The translations under genes were made by a program, and so were the position numbers. From assembly GCA_943350395.1 (NCBI GenBank), contig CALRAD010000002.1, positions 123,803 through 187,802 on the forward strand: 64,000 nt of DNA, in the 5' to 3' direction. Positions 20,252 to 28,680 of the stretch are shown here, piece by piece (within the stretch, counting starts at the first letter, position 1; the number at the start of each line of letters is the position of its first letter). Under the pieces are notes generated by a model. It saw only the letters and a program-made list of their open reading frames with translations. It ran no database searches and was not told the origin of the DNA. Source of the stretch: Candidatus Peribacteria bacterium. GTDB lineage: Bacteria; Patescibacteriota; Gracilibacteria; Peribacterales; Peribacteraceae.

Positions 20252-21607
20252 CTAGAGAACATTGAAAGAACCTCGCACCATGCCCATCGAGCACATGAAG
20301 GCGAGAGGACCTTTCTTCGGAGCGGTGAAATCGATGATATTTTCGCCGCTTCGAAGCGCCTGTGACACATTCAGATCGGGGATTGTCATGATGCTCGTGC
20401 AACCGGAAGCTCCCGTTCCGTCGATTTTCCAGCGAACGGGAATGCCGGCTTTAATCGTCATGTTTTGAGGTTCGTATCCGTACCGAGTGACTTTCATTGT
20501 GACTGTTTGCACGTTCCCTGCCACTGAAGGAGCAGATCCGACGGGAGAGGAAGAGCGACTGAAGATCGCAGATGCATTGAATCCCGTGAGCGCAAGACCG
20601 CTCTGGAGATTGGAGAATGCGAGCACAAGCACGAGTGCCCCCGAGAAGCGCAGAAACAACCGTGATGCCGTACCTTTTGCAGTCGATGCGACCGCGCTGA
20701 GTCCGAGAAGTGACGGCAGCGTGCCGATGGCGAACGTGAACATCGTCAGCGCTCCTGCCAGAAAGTTTCCCGATGCGAGTGCCACAAGCTGCAGAGATTG
20801 CGTGAAGCCGCAGGGCAGGAAGAAGGTGAAAGCTCCGAGCAGAAACGGTGCAGCCGGATGGTCACTCTCGGAGAGATCATGTATCCAATGTGAGAGTTTC
20901 TTCGGCGGACGAATGGGGAAACTGCCTTTCGGAATAACGTGCAGTATTGTCAGGGCGAGCCAGAGCATGATGAGTGCGACTGCAATATTCATGAATCCGG
21001 ATATTTTGGTCGAGAGCGTGACGGATTTTCCGATCACACCCACGAGACCGCCGAGGAAGAAGTACGACAGAAGACGGCCGATATTGAAGTGCAAGAGGGG
21101 TCTGAATTTTTCGAGGCTAGTTTCAGCGTTGTGCATTTCGTTGTGCTTTGCAGCGAGTGCCAAGAGAAGACCCCCCGTGACGGCGAGGCAACTGCTCATG
21201 CCTGCAACAAGGCCGATGATCAAAATTCCTCCGATTGACAGAGCGCCAGATGTCGACGGTGCGAGAGAGACGATGTCGAATGCCTGCAGCAGCTTGTAGA
21301 TCGCAAAAATAATAAGGAGCGATCCGCCGATCTCCAGCCACTTCCGATTGGAATCCTCGCTTGTCGATGAAGATTCCTCAGCATTGTGCACCGAGTATCC
21401 GGCTTTTCGTATCACTTCTTCGATCTTGTCGGTTGATGGCATCGCATCTGCGTTTCCGCTGATTCTCGCCATACCCTTGCGATAGTTCACAGTAACATGC
21501 TGAACGCCTGCAACAGCTTTGAGCTTTCTTTCAAGAACTAATTCGCAACTGCTGCACGTCATTCCGGAAATCTGAACGATGACTGAGTGTTGTTGTGATG
21601 CAGCCAT
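20252..21607 (-). CDS. fusion protein: HMA domain + TauE/SafE-like (DsbD_2) membrane domain + C-terminal cupredoxin-like domain
   Basis: N-term SGMTCSSCELVLE; central TM region 'GGILIIGLVAGMSSCLAVTGGLLLALAAKH...FFLPCGFTQSLQLVAL'; C-term 'KVTRYGYEPQNMTIKAGIPVRWKID...MCSMGMVRGSFNV'. Confidence 0.88.
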   Translation of the reverse strand: MAASQQHSVIVQISGMTCSSCELVLERKLKAVAGVQHVTVNYRKGMARISGNADAMPSTDKIEEVIRKAGYSVHNAEESSSTSEDSNRKWLEIGGSLLIIFAIYKLLQAFDIVSLAPSTSGALSIGGILIIGLVAGMSSCLAVTGGLLLALAAKHNEMHNAETSLEKFRPLLHFNIGRLLSYFFLGGLVGVIGKSVTLSTKISGFMNIAVALIMLWLALTILHVIPKGSFPIRPPKKLSHWIHDLSESDHPAAPFLLGAFTFFLPCGFTQSLQLVALASGNFLAGALTMFTFAIGTLPSLLGLSAVASTAKGTASRLFLRFSGALVLVLAFSNLQSGLALTGFNASAIFSRSSSPVGSAPSVAGNVQTVTMKVTRYGYEPQNMTIKAGIPVRWKIDGTGASGCTSIMTIPDLNVSQALRSGENIIDFTAPKKGPLAFMCSMGMVRGSFNVL

Positions 21608-21714
21608 AAAAAATGTAGAAAAATATTAGAAAATTATTGGTTCGATCATCCGATGGTTCGGATTATTTCGGGATGCATCATGCCGGTGTACTGCGCTAGT
21701 CGGAACGTTCATAG

Positions 21715-22230
21715 TTACTGAGTGTATCCCCATGTAGTCTGCCACTGCTGCATCTGATCGATTTCTTTCTGCTGAGCACTGATAATGTCTTTTGCCATCG
21801 CTTTGATCTCGGTGTGCTTTGCATTCTTTTCAACCAGTTCTGCCATATTGATCGCACCCTGATGGTGCGGGATCATCATCTGCAGGAATGCTGCATCAAA
21901 ATCATCGCCGGTTTTTCCCTGCAGCATCATGGTCATACCGTTCATTGACATGCCCATACCGCTTTTCATCATGCCGCGTGTTCCGGCATTCATGCCAGAG
22001 TACTGCCAAGAGTGGCCCATCATGCCGATGGTGAAGACACAGACAATGGTTCCTCCAATGATGAGCGACAATCCCCATGTTTTCAGTTGAGCATGTGTGA
22101 GGATTTTTGTCGCGAGGATGATCAGAAAGACGACGCCTGTGAAGAAGCCGATGACCGAAAGTATGTGCAGAATCCAAAGAATCCCGAAGCCAAAGCCCCA
22201 AACGCCGCTATACATCATGTTGTTCATCAT
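21715..22230 (-). CDS. DUF305-domain membrane protein (copper-associated)
   Basis: TM N-terminus, Met-rich linker, DUF305 'DFDAAFLQMMIPHHQGAINMAELVEKNAKHTEIKAMAKDIISAQQKEIDQMQQW'. Confidence 0.88.
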   Translation of the reverse strand: MMNNMMYSGVWGFGFGILWILHILSVIGFFTGVVFLIILATKILTHAQLKTWGLSLIIGGTIVCVFTIGMMGHSWQYSGMNAGTRGMMKSGMGMSMNGMTMMLQGKTGDDFDAAFLQMMIPHHQGAINMAELVEKNAKHTEIKAMAKDIISAQQKEIDQMQQWQTTWGYTQ

Positions 22231-22257
22231 AAAAAATGGGAGAAAATGAATAGAAAA

Positions 22258-22527
22258 TTACCGGCTGGATAAGCCGATGGAACGGATAATTTCTGCAATA
22301 AAACCGTCAAAATCTTTCTCCTTTTTCATCTTCCCTTGGGCACAAGTGTGCAAATGGCTGTCCAGCACTTGCCCTTGCACATGCGTAACGTGGCCTTTCA
22401 TGGCAAGAAGATTTTCAAGAATATGAGGGCAGTACTCGTTTTGCTCGATCATCGTTCTTACTTTTTTCGTGAGACCTTCGAGTCGCTTGATGCCGTCGAG
22501 TGCCTTTTTTTGGTAGTCAGCTCTCAT
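22258..22527 (-). CDS. csoR: CsoR-family metal-sensing transcriptional repressor
   Basis: 89 aa DUF156/CsoR; C-H-C type ligands in 'NEYCPHIL...DSHLHTCAQ'. Confidence 0.88.
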   Translation of the reverse strand: MRADYQKKALDGIKRLEGLTKKVRTMIEQNEYCPHILENLLAMKGHVTHVQGQVLDSHLHTCAQGKMKKEKDFDGFIAEIIRSIGLSSR

Positions 22528-22532
22528 GATTT

Positions 22533-22581
22533 GTAGGGATAGGGGGTAGGGGTACTATAGTCGGTCGGCATGGATAGTCAA
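22533..22581 (-). promoter_or_regulatory. predicted promoter of copper operon: -35 TTGACT (22576-22581), 16-nt spacer, -10 TATAGT (22554-22559), followed by G/C tract possibly serving as CsoR operator
   Basis: read on minus strand: TTGACT-atccatgccgaccgac-TATAGT-acccctaccccctatccctaca-ATG region. Confidence 0.55.
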
Positions 22582-22607
22582 GCACTGCGAGAGACCGACT
22601 TGCACTC

Positions 22608-23126
22608 ATGGTTGATGAGGAGAAGAATTGGAACATCACAATCCTCTCTATGGTTCATGATCTCCACAAAACAGCCGAGAAGAAAATGGCGGCTCTCGAG
22701 AGCTGGCTTTCGCCGATGTTTTCCACATTGCCGCATTTGCCGCAGAATGCTCGACAAACGATTTCCAGTATTGCTCCTTGGTTCGCGTTGATCTTCGGAG
22801 TGATCGGGCTTCTCGGTATTGTCTCGACAGGTGCGATTGCGTCCATACTTTCCTTCTCTTTTTTCGGGAATGGACTGATGCAGCTTTCCTGGACGATCTC
22901 GATTCTTGCCGCGATTTTTGCCGCAGTTTTTCAGATTCTTGCTTATCAGCCTCTGACAAAGAAACAGAAAAAGGGCTGGAATTACCTGTTTTACGGCACT
23001 GTGCTGACGGCAGTCGCCGCCCTCGTCGAGTTGATCTTCGGTTACGGATCGGGAGCGGCGCAGACGATCATCGGTTCGTTCATCGGATTATGGCTGTTGT
23101 TCGAGATCCGTTCCTCTTACCACTAG
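22608..23126 (+). CDS. hypothetical integral membrane protein
   Basis: 172 aa ORF with 4 hydrophobic segments; possible internal ATG start at 22650. Confidence 0.55.
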   Translation: MVDEEKNWNITILSMVHDLHKTAEKKMAALESWLSPMFSTLPHLPQNARQTISSIAPWFALIFGVIGLLGIVSTGAIASILSFSFFGNGLMQLSWTISILAAIFAAVFQILAYQPLTKKQKKGWNYLFYGTVLTAVAALVELIFGYGSGAAQTIIGSFIGLWLLFEIRSSYH

Positions 23127-23128
23127 AG

Positions 23129-23605
23129 TTATTCAGTCTCTTCGATCTCGATTGCCATCGTCACGGTCGTTTGCCCTTGCCCTGTTCCCGTGATCAGAAG
23201 AGACATCGTGCGGGTGTCTTTCGTTGCGGAGAAAATGGAGGTCCCGGCACCTTCCATCGTCGTGCCGACGGCCCATCCTTTTTCGGCGAGCGCCGTTTTG
23301 TAGTGAGCGGCAACTGTCGCAGCAGCATCCGTCGTCGTAGAGACGATTGCCATGTCCGGTTTCCCGCTCTCGGGATCCATCGAAGCGGAGTAGGAGACTG
23401 TCGATCCCGGGTAGGCACCGGGTGCATCTTCCGGCCAGTTGTTAGGCATATCTTGCGTACCGATTTTCGCCGTACCTTCTTCCGTCTCAACGTCCATCGA
23501 ACCGTCCAGATTTACATCGACATCGTTGCCGTTGCCACCGCAAGCGGAGAGCAGTCCAAGCACTCCAAGAGATGTGACGAGCGTGCTGATGGTGCGGCGT
23601 TTCAT
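23129..23605 (-). CDS. hypothetical lipoprotein
   Basis: signal peptide with lipobox GLLSACGG; 'PNNWPEDAPGAYPGSTVSYSASMDPESGKP'. Confidence 0.65.
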   Translation of the reverse strand: MKRRTISTLVTSLGVLGLLSACGGNGNDVDVNLDGSMDVETEEGTAKIGTQDMPNNWPEDAPGAYPGSTVSYSASMDPESGKPDMAIVSTTTDAAATVAAHYKTALAEKGWAVGTTMEGAGTSIFSATKDTRTMSLLITGTGQGQTTVTMAIEIEETE

Positions 23606-23677
23606 GGGAGAGGGGGAAAAAGATTCAAAAGTATCGTAAAGGATCAATGAAGCAGGGGCAATGATGAGAGTATCGAT

Positions 23678-24646
23678 CTATTCGAATCTCTCTCTAATGC
23701 GGAAGGATAGTGATGAGACTGTGTCATACGTAATGCGCGAGACTTCTGCGATGGCGGATTGTTGCACGGAAAAACTTTTGCCGCTGGTCATCACACACAG
23801 AATGTATGCCGTTTTTGGGTGGTACACGATGCCGCAGTCGTGGAGCTCGCTCTCGCTTCCGATCATGCGTTGTCCGAACTTGTGAGCCGTACGAATGTTC
23901 TCCGGAATTCCTGCAGTGAGACCTTCTTCGAATGTTGCCTTCGAGAGAAGATCGAGTGCGTACTGCGACATGTCTTTCGACAGATAGCCTGTGTTGTAGA
24001 GAGTGCCGAAGAGATTGGCGTATGACTGGATCGAGATAAAGTCTCCCTTGGGATCCATCATCATCCGCAAAACATCCAGATCGCGGAAGGTATAATAGGG
24101 AATGACCGGCGGAGAGGTATTCAGCGCGTCTGTCAGTACCGTGTAGGAGTAATTGTCCGAATACACGATCATTTTTGTGAGGAGTTCGCGAACGGTATAC
24201 AAGGTATTCGCTTCGATTGTTTCTTCGGCTCTCGTCACATTCGGATCCGTCTTGAGAGATCCGGAGAACGAGAGGGTTTTGTCGAGAATCGTTGGATCGA
24301 GATCTGCCATGTGGAGGTAAGCGATGAGTACCGGCACTTTTCGGAGGCTTGCAGGATGGAATTTGTCATACTCTCCAATGCCGAAACGCGGACCGTGGTC
24401 GAGGTCGCGAAAATACACGGACAAGTGGGTTACTTTGCCCGCGTTTTTCAATTCATTCTTTTTTATCTGCAACGTGTCGCGCAGAGGTTCGTAATCCCAT
24501 TCTCCTTGTTCTAGCCCTCGTTTACATTGCAATCGGGGGTTAAGCAAATCGAAGCTTTCGGAACAGACATTCTCGCGTTCGTTGACTGTCAGGATGACAA
24601 GCAGCGCAAGCATACCGAAACAGAAGACCAGCACATGCGTCAGCAC
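23678..24646 (-). CDS. serine hydrolase, class A beta-lactamase-like fold
   Basis: SxxK 'HPASLRKVPVLIAYL', SDN 'VYSDNYSYTVL', KTG-like 'AHKFGQR'; N-terminal TM. Confidence 0.7.
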   Translation of the reverse strand: MLTHVLVFCFGMLALLVILTVNERENVCSESFDLLNPRLQCKRGLEQGEWDYEPLRDTLQIKKNELKNAGKVTHLSVYFRDLDHGPRFGIGEYDKFHPASLRKVPVLIAYLHMADLDPTILDKTLSFSGSLKTDPNVTRAEETIEANTLYTVRELLTKMIVYSDNYSYTVLTDALNTSPPVIPYYTFRDLDVLRMMMDPKGDFISIQSYANLFGTLYNTGYLSKDMSQYALDLLSKATFEEGLTAGIPENIRTAHKFGQRMIGSESELHDCGIVYHPKTAYILCVMTSGKSFSVQQSAIAEVSRITYDTVSSLSFRIRERFE

Positions 24647-24753
24647 TGTCTGTGCCTTTGGTGCGTTTCTGAAGTGATGTATGCCTTCATTGTGCTCTTT
24701 TTTGCAGCCTCACGACAATGCATTTTGAATGTGGCAGCCCAATCGCTTTTTTC

Positions 24754-25098
24754 TTAAAAATTTACTAGCGGACGCTCGTTACTGCGATTCACTTCGAGCA
24801 ATGATGCAGTATTTTGATGTGCATCATGATTTGTCCGATTATCATTCTTATCACTTCGATTGCTCCCAAATAAAGCAACAGCGGCAGCGATAGAAGTGAA
24901 AGCGACTCCTGCCACCAATCCTTCAATCCTTCCTTTATTTCTTTGTGCTGATTTCATTTTTTGTTGAGCTTCACTTTCATTGATATCTAGTATCGTTGAA
25001 ACAACCAAATTGTGGATTGATGAGTGTCCTGGGTCAGTTAGCACCTGCGCTCTCAGAATGTTATGGCTAGGAGATTCAGACATGCTGTAAGCGTACAA
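24754..25098 (-). CDS. hypothetical protein with one predicted TM
   Basis: 114 aa ORF; hydrophobic 'IEGLVAGVAFTSIAAAVALFG'. Confidence 0.4.
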   Translation of the reverse strand: MYAYSMSESPSHNILRAQVLTDPGHSSIHNLVVSTILDINESEAQQKMKSAQRNKGRIEGLVAGVAFTSIAAAVALFGSNRSDKNDNRTNHDAHQNTASLLEVNRSNERPLVNF

Positions 25099-25187
25099 AA
25101 TTTGCCATTTTTGTCAAAGATTTCGTTAAACACGGGTTGTGGTGAAGGACATCTGTACGAGGAATAGTCAGTTTAACTCACAGAATG

Positions 25188-25262
25188 TGGCAGCCCCAGG
25201 GAGAGTTGAACTCCCGTTAACGGATTGAAAACCCGTTGTCCTAACCGTTAGACGATGGGGCC
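25188..25262 (-). tRNA. tRNA-Glu(UUC), CCA encoded
   Basis: GGCCCCATCGTCTAACGGTTAGGACAACGGGTTTTCAATCCGTTAACGGGAGTTCAACTCTCCCTGGGGCTGCCA folds as cloverleaf; anticodon TTC. Confidence 0.93.
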
Positions 25263-25365
25263 GAAGATGCAAAGAACTGCCGAATCTTACCTTATTTTCT
25301 GCGCCAATGGCGCAGGATTAGACCCCACTACGCTCTATCGAGCTTCGCGGGGCAGGCCCTCCTTC

Positions 25366-25383
25366 GCTCCGCCGCGGCGGAGC
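25366..25383. repeat. GC-rich palindrome in intergenic repeat
   Basis: perfect 18-nt palindrome gctccgccgcggcggagc. Confidence 0.6.
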
Positions 25384-25504
25384 TACGGACGGGCAGGCGA
25401 TGGGGCCATGATCTTGCGTTATCCTACATTCTACATTCTAAATTCTCAATTTAATCCCGCAGCTATTGTTCATTCGCTCTAATTCCTCAACAATACCAGC
25501 CGTT

Positions 25505-25906
25505 ATGTCACTCTCCAGCTTCTGTCTCGTTCTCGGTGTCTTCTTCTATGTGTTCGGTTTCCCTCTTGTGTTCTGCGATGAACGATACGCCGTGTGGAGG
25601 AAGAACATTATGAAAGACACCAATCTGGTCAGGATCATTGGCATGGCGTTTGCCATGATCGCCGTCACGACGCTTCGGAGAAATTTCGCTCTCAGTCTTG
25701 ATGTTCGTGGCTTCGTTGTGGCATTTGCATGGCTTCTCTTCTTCAAGAGCATCGGTATGGCATGGTGGCCTGACGTCTATGAGAAATGGCACAGGACGTT
25801 TGAGAAAAAATTTCTGCGTCGCGAAGCCTCGCAGGTGATTGCCGGGACTTTGCTGGTCGTACTCGGTGCATGGTTCACGTATCTGGGTATACTGCTCCCG
25901 CTGTGA
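25505..25906 (+). CDS. hypothetical membrane protein
   Basis: ORF with 3-4 TM segments, ATG at 25505. Confidence 0.6.
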   Translation: MSLSSFCLVLGVFFYVFGFPLVFCDERYAVWRKNIMKDTNLVRIIGMAFAMIAVTTLRRNFALSLDVRGFVVAFAWLLFFKSIGMAWWPDVYEKWHRTFEKKFLRREASQVIAGTLLVVLGAWFTYLGILLPL

Positions 25907-26481
25907 TCGAAGCATTGGCGATTGTCGGCATTTGGATATTACTTCTTTCCGCTGTCACTTTCTTCACTCTGTTGATTCTGAGTACGTCGGTGCAGGCCAT
26001 CTGGATGGTGCCGTTCATACCGACACCGAGGGCGATCACCGATGGGATGCTCGATTTTGCGGAACTCAAGCCCGGACAGATTGTGTACGATCTTGGCGCC
26101 GGCGACGGTCGGGTGCTTCTTGCCGCGGAGAGGCGCGAACCGAAGATCCGTGCCGTCGGGTACGAGGGCGCGATCGGTGTATGGCTCCTCAGCAAATTTC
26201 GGATGTGGCTTCGCGGAAGCAAGGTCGAAATGCGCTGCGCGGATTTCATGAAGAATGTCGATTTTTCCGATGCAGACATCATCTTCACGTATCTCTCGAT
26301 CGAGAGCATGAAGAAACTGAAACCGAAGTTTGACGCACAACTCAAAGACGGTGCGCGTGTTGTGACGCACGCATTCAGGGTACCCGGCATGCAGCCGGAG
26401 AAAGAGAGATTGGTGACGATGCCTTTCGGACGAGGCAGCCATATCTATTCGTATGTCTGGCGGAAAACAATTCACAATTAA
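25870..26481 (+). CDS. membrane-anchored class I SAM methyltransferase (FAM173/ATPSCKMT-like)
   Basis: N-terminal TM then 'MLDFAELKPGQIVYDLGAGDGRVLLAAER...VGYEGAIGVWLLSKFR'; overlaps upstream CDS. Confidence 0.7.
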   Translation: MVHVSGYTAPAVIEALAIVGIWILLLSAVTFFTLLILSTSVQAIWMVPFIPTPRAITDGMLDFAELKPGQIVYDLGAGDGRVLLAAERREPKIRAVGYEGAIGVWLLSKFRMWLRGSKVEMRCADFMKNVDFSDADIIFTYLSIESMKKLKPKFDAQLKDGARVVTHAFRVPGMQPEKERLVTMPFGRGSHIYSYVWRKTIHN

Positions 26482-26535
26482 CAGTTAACTTTTTGCGTAT
26501 CAATTGGATTCGTTCGTGTTGTGAATGGTCAATTG

Positions 26536-27813
26536 TTAAAAGTTTATGGTTGCGAAAGGCAGATGTGCGAAGAGTTCGGCGATCCAGATGATTGCATGCA
26601 GCAGCGCAAAGCAGAGGTAAGAGACGACAAGCCCGAGCGGCAACCAGAGCATGCTGAGAATCGTCGCGACGAATCCGAGGAGCATCGCAAGCGGGATGAT
26701 GGGTGCGACGAGGAGATTCGTAACGGGTGCGATCAGCGAAATCTGTTTGAAGAGGATGATGGTGAGGGGAAGTGTTGTGATCTGTGCGGCGATCGTTGTC
26801 GTGAGAGACTCCCGCAGTGCCAGTGTATTCGGCACAAACCGGAACAGCTTTTGGAGAGGCTTGCTCAATTCTGCGATGCCGAAAACTGCCAGGAAACTCA
26901 GCTGAAAGCTTGCGTCGTACCAGAGATAGAGAGGATTCCAGCAGAGCATGAAAAATGCGGTCCAGAGAATGGAGAGACGTACCGTCGTCTGCCTTCCGGT
27001 CTGCAGTGCGAGGAGACCGAGGACACCCATGATGGACGCACGGACAACGGATGCGCTGCCACCGACGAAGATTGCGAAGATCACGATCGCAGCGACGAGG
27101 AACGGGAAACGTTTCCGCAGCGGAACCCAAAACAGGAACCCCGACAAAAGTGTCAGGATGATCGTGACGTTGTATCCCGAGATCGCGATGATGTGGGTGA
27201 CTCCTGCCATACGAAAATCTTCTGTGAGTTTCTCGGGGATGCCTCGACGCGATCCTGTGAGAAGTCCTGCGAGAAGTGACGCGTGCGGTTCGGGGAGCAT
27301 GCGATTGATTGATGATTCAAATTTGGTTCGAACCGCGAAGAGATTCCGAAAGAACTTCTCGCCGATCGTCGGTTGTTCATTCTCTTCGCCGTCTGCGAGT
27401 TCGATTCGTGCTCTCGGCATGACGGCGTAGATGCCTCGGACACTCAGGTATTTATCGTAGGCAAAATCTTCGATCGGCTGCGGTTTCATCAACGTGCCGG
27501 TGACTTTCACACGTTCCCCGTAGTGATACTGCGGCCAGCCACCCGTGTCGCTCACGAGAATTTTCCCCGTCACAGGAACAGTATTTTTCTTTGCATTGAT
27601 CAGAGTCTCCGCCATCACAGTGTATTTCGTAACGGTCGGTCGGATGTCGGGTGCTTCGGCGATCTTGCCGTAGATCGTGACCGTTGCATCGTTTGCATAG
27701 AAATCGATATCTGCAGATGTCGGGACGTGCGTCGGACCTCCGAAGAAATGCTGCAGGGTGAGCGCGAGAAAGAAAATTGCCAGGAAGCCGTAGCTGATGC
27801 GCGAAACTTTCAT
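26536..27813 (-). CDS. comEC: ComEC/Rec2-type competence membrane protein, N-terminal/channel domains only
   Basis: 'ASLLAGLLTGSRRGIPEKLTEDFRMAGVTHIIAISGYNVTIIL' and polytopic competence domain; no metallo-beta-lactamase domain in ORF. Confidence 0.85.
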   Translation of the reverse strand: MKVSRISYGFLAIFFLALTLQHFFGGPTHVPTSADIDFYANDATVTIYGKIAEAPDIRPTVTKYTVMAETLINAKKNTVPVTGKILVSDTGGWPQYHYGERVKVTGTLMKPQPIEDFAYDKYLSVRGIYAVMPRARIELADGEENEQPTIGEKFFRNLFAVRTKFESSINRMLPEPHASLLAGLLTGSRRGIPEKLTEDFRMAGVTHIIAISGYNVTIILTLLSGFLFWVPLRKRFPFLVAAIVIFAIFVGGSASVVRASIMGVLGLLALQTGRQTTVRLSILWTAFFMLCWNPLYLWYDASFQLSFLAVFGIAELSKPLQKLFRFVPNTLALRESLTTTIAAQITTLPLTIILFKQISLIAPVTNLLVAPIIPLAMLLGFVATILSMLWLPLGLVVSYLCFALLHAIIWIAELFAHLPFATINF

Positions 27814-28637
27814 GATCTGCCGCGAATCTCCCCGAGTGCGCTGTCGAGAGTGAGCCATTCGTCGATCGACAGCGTCTGCGGCCTCCGCATTGGATCGATG
27901 GAAGCTTTCGTCATCGCTTCCGTGCCGCTTGGCGTTTCGCCAATGGTATTTCTGAGCATTTTCCGGCGCTTACTAAAGGCGAGCTTGGAAAGTTTCAGAA
28001 TCCGTTTCACGGTTTCTAGATCCGCTTTCGGTTTTTCGAAGCATTCGATGTGCAGGACTGCTGAATCGACTTTCGGCGGCGGCAGAAAACAGCGCGGCGG
28101 CACGAGGCGGATGAGAGACGGCGTGCCAAAGAGCCGCACCAAAATCGTGAGAATGCTGTCACTTTCCTCCGAGCAGATATTTTCTGCCACCTCACGTTGG
28201 ATCAGGAGCGTCATCGCAGTCGGACGTTTTGGGGATTCCAGTAGACAATGCGTGAGAAGAGGGGAGGTGATGTGGTACGGAATATTTGCGACAACCTTAT
28301 ATGCCTTATCCGGCATCGGTGACTGCAACGCATTGCCTTCAACGATCGTCAGATTCTTTGCCAACTCCGATTTCTCATTCATCGTGAAAATTCTCAGGAG
28401 CGGGATCATGCGCGGATCAATCTCGATCGCGGTGACGTGTCCTGCGCGGCTGAGAAGTTCCCGCGTGAGGATCCCTATGCCCGGTCCGATCTCGACGACG
28501 GAATCTGTTGTTTGGATGTCTGCAACGGTCACGATGTCCTCGAGCACGGACTCGTCGATGAGGAAGTGTTGCCCAAGGTCCGTATCGAGTCGAATGCCAC
28601 GCCCGCGTAAGAAATCCCGAACTGTATCGTCTATCAT
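27810..28637 (-). CDS. rsmA: 16S rRNA (adenine(1518)-N6/adenine(1519)-N6)-dimethyltransferase
   Basis: LGQHFLIDESVLEDIV, VVEIGPGIGILTRELL, VVANIPYHITSPLL; ATG at 28637; 4-nt overlap with comEC start. Confidence 0.95.
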   Translation of the reverse strand: MIDDTVRDFLRGRGIRLDTDLGQHFLIDESVLEDIVTVADIQTTDSVVEIGPGIGILTRELLSRAGHVTAIEIDPRMIPLLRIFTMNEKSELAKNLTIVEGNALQSPMPDKAYKVVANIPYHITSPLLTHCLLESPKRPTAMTLLIQREVAENICSEESDSILTILVRLFGTPSLIRLVPPRCFLPPPKVDSAVLHIECFEKPKADLETVKRILKLSKLAFSKRRKMLRNTIGETPSGTEAMTKASIDPMRRPQTLSIDEWLTLDSALGEIRGRS

Positions 28638-28680
28638 AGGTACACAGTATGCCTGAATCTTTCCTTTTCCATTCTCTCCT

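Noticed and set aside
25255-25482. 75-aa ORF next to tRNA-Glu
   Set aside because: Starts in the tRNA and runs through an intergenic palindromic repeat (RPSFAPPRRSYGRAGD peptide).
27373-28656. 427-aa plus-strand ORF opposite comEC and rsmA
   Set aside because: Spans two convincing minus-strand genes; Ser/Arg-rich artefactual composition.
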